Source: Candidatus Lumbricidiphila eiseniae
GTDB lineage: Bacteria; Actinomycetota; Actinomycetes; Actinomycetales; Microbacteriaceae
Assembly (NCBI GenBank): GCA_002529645.1
Contig: NAEP01000025.1
Span: forward strand, 1 to 51,545
DNA: 51,545 bases
Reading direction: 5' to 3'
Shown: positions 45,605 through 51,545 of the stretch, in pieces
Numbering within the stretch: position 1 is the first letter of the stretch
How the letters are laid out: every line of letters starts with the position of its first letter
The notes under the pieces: generated by a model
Seen by the model: the letters and a program-made list of their open reading frames with translations, nothing else
Told to the model about the DNA's origin: nothing
Database searches by the model: none
Position numbers and translations under genes: made by a program

Positions 45605-46567
45605 ATGAATGTTTCATCTGGCCCGGGACCGGTATCTGGTGCGGGTGGCCTGCGTGCGCTTCGTGACCTTATGGTTGCTCGCTTCGTGTCTGCCGGCGTT
45701 CCCACCCCGGTGGTCGACGCTGAGTTGCTGCTGTGTTACGTGCTCGGACTCACGCGTGGACAACTGCAGGTGCAGATTGCGCTGGGTGACCGGCGAGTGG
45801 ATGCCCCGGAGCGCACCGCGCTCGCTGCCCTTGTGCAGCGGCGCTGCCGCCGCGAACCGCTGCAGCACCTGACCGGGCGGGCACCGTTTCGCGCGCTCGA
45901 GTTGGCGGTGGGGCCGGGTGTGTTCATTCCGCGCCCGGAAACAGAACTCGTCGCACAGCTTGCGATTGATGATCTGCGGGCTGCCCGCGTTGCGGCTGCG
46001 GCGACAGGGTTGGACCCCTTTGCGGTGACGGAGCCGGGCGCCCTCACCCGGTTGCGTGCTGTTGACCTGTGTTCCGGCAGCGGCGCAATTGCCCTCGCGA
46101 TGGCGACGGAGGTGCCCGGTGTGCGGGTGTGGGCGGTCGAGAAATCCCCGGAAGCGTATGCATGGCTGACACGAAACGTCGCAGAATCCGGTGTCACCAC
46201 GCTGATACCGGTGTTGTCAGACCTCGGCACTGCAGTGCCGGAACTTGACGGCACTGTTGCGGTCGTGGCATCCAACCCGCCGTATGTGCCGATCGGGATG
46301 GTGCCGCGGGAGCCTGAGGTGCAACTTTTTGACCCGGAGCTTGCGCTCTACGGTGGTGACGACGGGCTTGATGTCGTGCGGGCACTCTCGCTGCGCGCGG
46401 GGGCGCTGCTGCGGCCCGGTGGCACGCTCATCATTGAGCACGGCGAATATCAGTCGGCGTCGGTGGCGGCGCTGCTCAGTGCCGACGGCTGGGGAGAGAT
46501 CAGTCACCATCATGACCTCACGGGTCGGGAGCGGGTGACCCGGACGGTTAAGCTGTCGGTTGCCTGA
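45605..46567 (+). CDS. prmC: Release-factor glutamine methyltransferase
   Basis: 320 residues from ATG 45605. N-terminal helical domain, linker with FIPRPETELV, SAM-binding VDLCSGSGAIALAMA, and the catalytic NPPYVP motif, all diagnostic of PrmC/HemK. It methylates the GGQ glutamine of release factors such as PrfA. In most actinobacteria it directly follows prfA; here the cysK-cysE pair lies between. The N-terminal region carries some extra residues (SGPGPVSGAGG). Confidence 0.95.
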   Translation: MNVSSGPGPVSGAGGLRALRDLMVARFVSAGVPTPVVDAELLLCYVLGLTRGQLQVQIALGDRRVDAPERTALAALVQRRCRREPLQHLTGRAPFRALELAVGPGVFIPRPETELVAQLAIDDLRAARVAAAATGLDPFAVTEPGALTRLRAVDLCSGSGAIALAMATEVPGVRVWAVEKSPEAYAWLTRNVAESGVTTLIPVLSDLGTAVPELDGTVAVVASNPPYVPIGMVPREPEVQLFDPELALYGGDDGLDVVRALSLRAGALLRPGGTLIIEHGEYQSASVAALLSADGWGEISHHHDLTGRERVTRTVKLSVA

Positions 46568-46655
46568 TCTGCCCGGCCTTGGGGCGCTTCCTGCTCACAG
46601 ACCTGTTTCGATCTGGGTGTCCCCCTGATCTGCCCGGCCTCGGGGCGCTCCTGCT
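46564..46655. repeat. 31-32-bp direct repeat, two copies
   Basis: Copies at 46564-46595 and 46625-46655 share CTGATCTGCCCGGCCT and GGGGCGCT. The offset is again 61 bases. Copy 1 overlaps the end of prmC and copy 2 the stop of the convergent ABC permease gene. Confidence 0.9.
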
Positions 46656-47862
46656 ACCGTCCGGGCCGGGCGAACACTTCCCGCAGTGAGAGCTTCCGGC
46701 CGTACTGGATAACGCCGCGTTCGAACAGGGTGATCCCGAGTCGGAGCATATATGCCCCCACGACCGCGAGGATCGCGGCGACGATGAGCCCCTGCCAGGC
46801 CTCGAGCGAGCCGACGGAGTTTCGGATAAGTGCGGTCATCGGCGAGAACGGCGGCAGGTAGGTGAAGATCGACACGACCGGTGTGTCCGGGTCGGTCAGG
46901 ATGGCTCCGAGCAGATACATCGGGATAACTGTGCCGACAATGACGACGCTGTAGAACGGTGCTCCCTCCTTCGCGCTCGGAACAGCAGCACCGATGGTGA
47001 GCAGCAGGCTCACGGTCATCATGACACTGGCCGCGAGGATGAGGACGCCGATGATCATCCGAATCGGATCAACGCTCACGGCTCCGATTGCGGAGAGATC
47101 GAGGCCGAACTGCGAGGTGATAAAACCAAAAATGCCCGCGATGGCGGCAAAAAATGCGAGTACCTGGATGATCCCAATGATGCCAATCGCCACGAGTTTG
47201 CCTCGGATGAGTGTGCTGGCACTGAGGGAGACGAGCATCATCTCGGAGATCCGGTTCTCTTTCTCTTCCACGGTCGCGTTGAGGAACTGGTTGCCAACCA
47301 GCGCCACAATCATGAAGTGCAAGACCGCAAGCAGCGCAAGTGGAAGCACAGCACCGAGGCCCGGCGCGACGGTGTCTCCCTGGTACGCGGTGACCTCCGT
47401 TTTAATCCCCTCGCGGATGTAGGCAGTGGTCTGGGGTGAGTCGAGTGCTGCTTCGACGCTTGCCGCGAACACACTCGAGGCGATTGTCGAGTAGGTGGCG
47501 TTTTTGATGACTCCCAGATCTTTTGCCGTGACCTGTGTGGGCTGGGCTGCCGGATCGGCGGGGTAGGCGATGTAGGCGTCAAGGGTTCCCGCTTTGACCC
47601 GTGCGACGGGGTCAGCGCCGACCGGTTTGCCCCCAAACTTCGTGGCGATGTCGGGTTGGACAAGGCCCGAGGCATCCGAATATTCGAAGGAACCTTGGGT
47701 GATAGCCGTTGCGTTCTGCGAGGCGGTGTTGGAACTCCACGTTACGATCAGCACGACCGCAACCATCACGACCGGAATGAGAAGGGCAGCAGCCCAAAAC
47801 GAGCGCCGACGCACCACCCGACGAACCTCGAAACCGATAACCGTGCTCAGTTGTGATGTCAT
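46654..47862 (-). CDS. ABC-2 type exporter permease (NatB-like)
   Basis: 402 residues. One N-terminal helix (SFWAAALLIPVVMVAVVLIV), a large extracytoplasmic part to about residue 165, then five or six helices clustered in the C-terminal half, including the NATVEEKENRISEMMLVSLS loop typical of NatB/YhaP-type permeases. The start overlaps the ATPase gene by four bases. These exporters extrude sodium, drugs or peptides across the inner membrane; the substrate here is unknown. Confidence 0.92.
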   Translation of the reverse strand: MTSQLSTVIGFEVRRVVRRRSFWAAALLIPVVMVAVVLIVTWSSNTASQNATAITQGSFEYSDASGLVQPDIATKFGGKPVGADPVARVKAGTLDAYIAYPADPAAQPTQVTAKDLGVIKNATYSTIASSVFAASVEAALDSPQTTAYIREGIKTEVTAYQGDTVAPGLGAVLPLALLAVLHFMIVALVGNQFLNATVEEKENRISEMMLVSLSASTLIRGKLVAIGIIGIIQVLAFFAAIAGIFGFITSQFGLDLSAIGAVSVDPIRMIIGVLILAASVMMTVSLLLTIGAAVPSAKEGAPFYSVVIVGTVIPMYLLGAILTDPDTPVVSIFTYLPPFSPMTALIRNSVGSLEAWQGLIVAAILAVVGAYMLRLGITLFERGVIQYGRKLSLREVFARPGR

Positions 47863-48764
47863 GCGGCATCCTCGTGTGCGGCGCGACCGTAGACGTGGAC
47901 GAAGATTTCATCCATACTCGTGGCGCGGGATTCAAAGGCCGAAACTCCGACATCCGCTCGGACCAGCTCGGCTAACAGTGTGGCATCGTCAGTGTCGACG
48001 GCCGGTTGCAGGTCGTAGCGATCACCGTCCTGCTTGGTGACCTGGTACAGACTCGAGGGCGGGATGCCTCGGGCCGCTCGCACTCGAATTCGACGCCCAC
48101 CGTACTGTTCTTGCACCGCCGCTAACGGACCGTATGCCTCGGCCCGGCCGTCGCGCAGCAGGAGTATCCGGTCGCAGAGCCGTTCGACCTCGTCCATCTG
48201 GTGGGTAACGAGGATGACGGTCGCACCGTGCTGTTGCTGCTCGTTGATGAGTTCCATGAGCAACTGGCGATTGACCGGATCGAGTCCCTTGGTGGGTTCG
48301 TCCAGCACCAGCAGCTCGGGCTCGCCCATGAGTGCCGTGCCGAGTTGTATTTTCTGCTGCTGGCCGCCGGAGAGGCTGCCGAGCTTGGTTTTTGCCTTGT
48401 CTGCAAGACCAACCCGCTCGAGATAGTCAGTCGCCCATTTCACCGCCGCGGGTTTGGCGTAACCCTTCAACTCAGCAAAGTAGGTCATGACTTCAAGAGT
48501 GGATTCTTTGCGGTAAAGACCGCGTTCTTCCGGGAGATAGCCGACACGGGTGTTACCGCCCGGCTGGTAGGGTGTGCCGCCAATGTGTAGGGTGCCGGAG
48601 GTGGGCACGATCATGCCGAGCAGGGCGCGGAGGGTTGTCGTCTTGCCGGACCCGTTGCTGCCGAGAAACCCGAATGTCTCCCCGGTCTCAACCTCAAAAG
48701 ACAGATCCTGGATGACCCGTTTGTCGCCGAAGCTCATGCTGAAGCGTTCCACGCTGACGATCAT
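47859..48764 (-). CDS. ABC exporter ATPase (NatA/DrrA-like)
   Basis: 301 residues from ATG 48764, eight bases after a G-run; an in-frame extension to 48815 is unlikely. Walker A GSNGSGKTTT, Q-loop LPEERGLY, signature SLSGGQQQKIQ, Walker B LLVLDEPTKGLDPV and VTHQMDEVE are complete. A C-terminal domain of about 80 residues (DUF4162 type) is present as in NatA/DrrA. It energises the permease encoded downstream. Confidence 0.95.
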   Translation of the reverse strand: MIVSVERFSMSFGDKRVIQDLSFEVETGETFGFLGSNGSGKTTTLRALLGMIVPTSGTLHIGGTPYQPGGNTRVGYLPEERGLYRKESTLEVMTYFAELKGYAKPAAVKWATDYLERVGLADKAKTKLGSLSGGQQQKIQLGTALMGEPELLVLDEPTKGLDPVNRQLLMELINEQQQHGATVILVTHQMDEVERLCDRILLLRDGRAEAYGPLAAVQEQYGGRRIRVRAARGIPPSSLYQVTKQDGDRYDLQPAVDTDDATLLAELVRADVGVSAFESRATSMDEIFVHVYGRAAHEDAA

Positions 48765-48834
48765 GGATGGCCCCCCATCGCAGGTGCGGTGCTCACAGGT
48801 TTGACCGTAGCACACTCAAGCACACCCAGTCCCG

Positions 48835-49133
48835 CCCGTGTTCAAGGTGGAGGTGCAGCACGTGGTGGTGTTTATGTTCACTGGGTCAGGGGTTGCACTT
48901 TTATGGGTATGCATGACGGTCATGTGTCGATCTGCCCTGTGCGCACGCGATGCCGTCGCAGGTTCCGGGGTAGACGGGTGCGAAGATTACGTATCTTGTT
49001 CCGGGTGTCTATCCATGAACGCCCCGCACACATCGACCTCACGCGCAACGGTCTGTGATGATGGACAACACACCACCACACCACCACACCACCACACCAC
49101 CACAGTGTCGCACTTCAGGCTTGAACACGGGGG
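48835..49133 (+). mobile_element. Internally deleted IS30 derivative, about 0.3 kb (MITE-like)
   Basis: Left end CCCGTGTTCAAGG and right end CTTGAACACGGGG match those of the remnant at 39118-40003, as do the next 70 bases from the left (TGGTGGTGTT...GTTCACTG...GTCA) and an internal piece coding RVSIHERPAHID. Most of the transposase is gone. Both ends are retained, so it could be mobilised in trans. Its right end reads out into the next gene. Confidence 0.82.
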
Positions 49134-49150
49134 TTTCGGTTGGATACAGT
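49121..49150 (+). promoter_or_regulatory. Hybrid promoter with -35 inside the IS30 end
   Basis: TTGAAC (49121-49126) lies in the right inverted repeat and TACAGT (49145-49150) just outside it, 18 bases apart. It points to the secreted-protein gene that begins 42 bases further on. Confidence 0.5.
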
Positions 49151-49191
49151 GGCGGAGTACTGGTTACACGTACCGGACAAAAGGAGGATCA

Positions 49192-50055
49192 GTGTCATCA
49201 ATTCACAACATGTCAGCGAGTTCCAGGTTGCGGACACCCGTGGCGTTGGGTACCGCGATCGCTCTCGGTGTTGCGATGTTTGTTGTAGCTCCCTCGGGTG
49301 CTAACGCGGTAACCGACACGTCTTTGGTTCTGGAGGCATCGGAAGCTGTGGTCTCTGAGTCGTTGGAGAATATCAAGCGCTCCGACGAGTCACTTCTCTT
49401 AGAACCCACCACGAGCGGTTCAACGATCGGTGAGGTGCGTCTTGGCGAGGGAACAGTGACCGTTCCGGCAACTCCCGAGGAGAGCGTCATCCTGACAAAC
49501 CCCGCGGGGCACAGTCTGGGTATCCGGCTACCACACCCAACCCAAACCGGTGAGGCAACCCTCTCCGACACCGGCACAATCACCTATCCAGGCGAGACCA
49601 CGGCGAACTCCGTGGTCGTCGGCGAAATCGGTGTTCAGATGTTGACAACCATCGCCCGCGCCGATGCACCCACCCGGTTCTCCTACGATCTGGAACTCAC
49701 CAACGCTCAGCGACTGGAAGCAACCAGCAACGGCGCAAGGGTCGTGAACGCACAGGGTGAAACCGAACTGGTTGTTACCAAGGCGTGGGCGAAAGACGCA
49801 AACGGCCACAACATCCCAACACGCTACGAAGTCACCGGATCCACCCTCACCCAGATTGTTGAGCACACCTCGGTACAGAACGCAACATACCCCATCGTTG
49901 CTGACCCGATCTGGCTAGCACCCTGGGTCCTGAAATGCCTCTTTGGCCTTGGGATCACGATGCTAGATATCGGACGAGCTCTTTTCCCGGGTACCCCGGC
50001 CTCGATTCTTGCTCTGCTCGGGCGGGGCGCAGTCGCTTGTATTTTCGGGAGGTAG
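49192..50055 (+). CDS. Secreted protein with YPIVADP motif and hydrophobic C-terminal segment
   Basis: 287 residues from GTG 49192, just after AAGGAGG. Signal peptide at 12-39 ending SGANA. The middle (40-232) is acidic, beta-rich and of no family I can name, with TLSDTGTITYPGE and ELVVTKAWAKDANGHNIPTRYEV (in pieces). At 233 comes YPIVADP, a motif I know from many actinobacterial secreted proteins ahead of a short variable C-terminus. Here that C-terminus is about 48 residues, strongly hydrophobic, Gly-rich, with Cys249 and Cys283 near its ends. It looks like a membrane-active peptide carried on a secreted pro-region. The next gene starts eight bases later. Confidence 0.7.
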   Translation: MSSIHNMSASSRLRTPVALGTAIALGVAMFVVAPSGANAVTDTSLVLEASEAVVSESLENIKRSDESLLLEPTTSGSTIGEVRLGEGTVTVPATPEESVILTNPAGHSLGIRLPHPTQTGEATLSDTGTITYPGETTANSVVVGEIGVQMLTTIARADAPTRFSYDLELTNAQRLEATSNGARVVNAQGETELVVTKAWAKDANGHNIPTRYEVTGSTLTQIVEHTSVQNATYPIVADPIWLAPWVLKCLFGLGITMLDIGRALFPGTPASILALLGRGAVACIFGR

Positions 50056-50062
50056 TGTCAGC

Positions 50063-50443
50063 ATGTTCGCTCGCCGCCGTTCGCTTGAAGAACTCACAGC
50101 CAAGCTTGACGCAGTTCTAGCCAAGATCGCGGCGCACCCCCTTCAATCGCCACTTGTGGTAGCGGCCTCTGAGGTCATCGGTACCCACGAAGGTGAAGAC
50201 AGGGTCGCAATTGATCGTGCACTCGCCGAACAACACCTCCCCAGCCTCACAGAGCTAGGAAAGATGACCATAAGGAGTATGTACAGTTTGGTGCGACTAC
50301 AGTGCAAGCGCTACAAGCTCATCGAAGCAATTGCACGCCTGAAACGACAACAGGGCATCCCCCCTGAAGAGGAAGCACCTGGCAACGACGGGTCCACGTC
50401 TGTTTCCGCTGAGGGCATCCTCCCTGAAGAGGAAACACCATAG
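50063..50443 (+). CDS. 126-residue protein of unknown function, paralogue of the gene at the right edge
   Basis: ATG ten bases after GGGAGG, directly behind the secreted-protein gene. Soluble and largely helical: LEELTAKLDAVLAKIAAHPLQS, GEDRVAIDRALAEQHLPS, LVRLQCKRYKLIEAIARLKRQQG (in pieces), with a C-terminal duplicated GI(P/L)PEEE(A/T)P motif. No membrane helix or signal. It matches the partial gene at 51200-51545 over its central 75 residues, so selection has kept both. A partner or immunity role for the secreted protein is possible from position alone. Confidence 0.7.
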   Translation: MFARRRSLEELTAKLDAVLAKIAAHPLQSPLVVAASEVIGTHEGEDRVAIDRALAEQHLPSLTELGKMTIRSMYSLVRLQCKRYKLIEAIARLKRQQGIPPEEEAPGNDGSTSVSAEGILPEEETP

Positions 50444-50894
50444 CCAAGTTCGGCGGTGAGTCGAACCGCGAGTGGCCCTTCTGAGGAGGATATGCCCTGG
50501 GCTGTGATGTCCGGGAGATTGTTTCGTGGATCGTGTGTTTCTGTTGACGGGTGACGGCCTCTGCGAGGTCGTGGGAGTGGCCGCCAACGGCGTTCCGACG
50601 ATTCTTATTGAGTAGCGGTGGCGATCTCTTCTGCTGAAACCACGGAAGAGATCGCCAGCGCGCCCGGTCTCGAAACAACCTTCCCGGGCATACAGAACGT
50701 TAAGACTTTCAAGCAATAACCGTGAATCTTTCAAGGAAGTCTTTTCACCCGACGTTTTCAACCAAACCGATGAGCTTCCTCTATCACCGGCCCTGATGGA
50801 AACCTGCCGAGCACCGGAATTCACCGTGGGCAGCGATGTTATACCGAACGACGGCAAGTACCAGCGTTATCATCATCACGACGAATCCAACAAT
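50444..50894 (+). other. Gene-free stretch
   Basis: About 450 bases with only very short open frames. One near 50527-50615 ends VAANGVPTILIE and could be the tail of a lost gene, but it has no start that convinces me. No repeats or strong hairpins seen. Confidence 0.4.
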
Positions 50895-51199
50895 CCCCGT
50901 GTTCAAGTTTGAAATGCAGCGCTGTGGTGGTGTGGTTGTGTGTGGTGTTGGCAGATTTCTGCTGGTGTTGTCTGGTTGAGGTGTTTTTGGGGTTGGTTGT
51001 TGATCTCGGTGATGATCTCTTGGAGCTCTTTGTCGGTTGTGGTTCGGAAGTCGGTGTGTGTGGGTAGGTAGTGTCGGTTCCGAGCGTTGTGGTGTTCGTT
51101 GGTTTCTGTGTTGCATGTGGTGTAGGGGTCAGCGAAGCTCGATCCGACACCTGCCTGCGATTATCTGGGGTGTCCACCCCGCCCGGAGTCTGTCTATCA
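50895..51199 (-). mobile_element. IS30 remnant, reverse orientation
   Basis: The end CCCCGTGTTCAAG at 50895-50907 and the following 200 bases are the reverse complement of the 3' part of the remnant at 39118-40003, including the codons for EI.TEINNQP. A second piece at about 51130-51195 corresponds to the N-terminal VIDRL.AGW region; the middle is deleted. The far inverted repeat is not found, so it is truncated. Confidence 0.78.
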
Positions 51200-51545
51200 C
51201 TACGACGGTGATGATGGTGCTTCTTCTTCAGGGGAGGTGCCCTGTTGTCGTTGCAGGCGCGCAATTGCTGTGGTGAGTTTGTAGCGTTTGCGGCACAGTC
51301 GCCCAAAACTGTAGGTACCCCTTGCGACCATCTTCCCTATTTCGACGGGGCTGGGGAGGTGTCGTTCGGCCAGCGCATGCTCGATTGCTGCCTTGTCCTC
51401 GCCTCTGTGGGCGTCAATGACCGCATTGGCCGCCACTACTGGTGGCGATTGAAAAGGATGCGCGAGCGTGTCAAGTTGTGTGTGTAAGCGGGTGGCGTCT
51501 CGGGGGTTAGAGGTAGCGGTTGATGCGTTCGGGGTGGACGAGTGA
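51200..51545 (-). CDS. Unknown protein, partial (5' end outside window), paralogue of 50063-50443
   Basis: The reverse strand is open from the window edge to a stop at 51200 (115 residues). A GTG at 51436 is in frame, but similarity to the gene at 50063-50443 begins earlier (LDTLAHPFQSP against LDAVLAKIAAHPLQSP), and no start codon occurs between there and the edge, so the true start is outside. Shared parts include GEDKAAIEHALAERHLPSP, KRYKLTTAIARLQRQQG and PEEEAP. It lacks the duplicated C-terminal PEEE motif. An IS30 remnant separates the pair. Confidence 0.65.
   Translation of the reverse strand, partial: HSSTPNASTATSNPRDATRLHTQLDTLAHPFQSPPVVAANAVIDAHRGEDKAAIEHALAERHLPSPVEIGKMVARGTYSFGRLCRKRYKLTTAIARLQRQQGTSPEEEAPSSPS

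Noticed and set aside
30221..46655. CRISPR-like repeat-spacer geometry (about 30-bp repeats, about 30-bp spacers)
   Set aside because: Only two or three copies per locus, a different repeat at each locus, and no cas genes in the window.

Overview
The window comes from a high-GC Gram-positive actinomycete, most likely a member of the Microbacteriaceae (Micrococcales). This rests on base composition, frequent GTG/TTG starts, and the block tRNA-Arg/argS-lysA-hom-thrC-thrB with rho and prfA nearby. No 16S gene is present, so the placement is an inference from gene content.

Layout: (1) 1-2374 holds a partial HAD hydrolase, a polytopic GT87-like membrane protein and a small MTH1187-type thiamine-binding protein. 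(2) 2375-9383 is the most unusual part. A sigma70-like promoter is followed by three tandem 26-27-codon peptide genes that share a K-I-x-D leader, an LRSGA block and a C-terminal G-C-L-C-T. A strong RNA hairpin comes next, then four translationally coupled genes: an LpxL/HtrB-type acyltransferase homologue, an ABC exporter ATPase, its FtsX/MacB-type permease, and an RRE-E1 (ThiF/MccB-like) adenylating enzyme. I read it as a RiPP-type gene cluster of a kind I cannot match to a described class. It lies between two paralogous GT87-like genes. (3) 9384-12019: second GT87-like gene and an MFS exporter. (4) 12104-14786 (minus): metY-metX. (5) 15083-19459: polyol/sugar dehydrogenase, DAK-type kinase, ung and a PAT-like acetyltransferase. 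(6) 19795-23268 (minus): HEXXH small protein, PspA and TPM-domain protein, an envelope-stress set. (7) 23331-30122: tRNA-Arg(CCG), argS, lysA, hom, thrC, thrB. (8) 30531-37474 (minus): a GntR-controlled amino-sugar operon (GlcNAc-type kinase, SIS protein, GH84 O-GlcNAcase-like hydrolase, ABC sugar importer), with a divergent acetyltransferase resembling the HAT-like domain of animal O-GlcNAcase. (9) 38437-40003: small membrane protein and an IS30 remnant. (10) 40211-46567: rho with an N/Q-rich insertion, prfA, inverted cysK-cysE, prmC. (11) 46654-48764: ABC-2 exporter. (12) 48835-51545: two more IS30 remnants around a secreted protein with a hydrophobic C-terminal segment and two paralogous small proteins of unknown function.

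Together the housekeeping genes make a sulfur/aspartate-family amino-acid block: cysE-cysK make cysteine; hom makes homoserine, which goes to threonine by thrB-thrC or to homocysteine by metX-metY; lysA makes lysine. The accessory parts are the RiPP-like cluster, the O-GlcNAc-type scavenging operon, and the IS30-littered right end. At three convergent gene ends (30.2, 43.8 and 46.6 kb) unrelated 27-32 bp sequences are repeated at offsets of 59-61 bp, a recurrent geometry I cannot explain.
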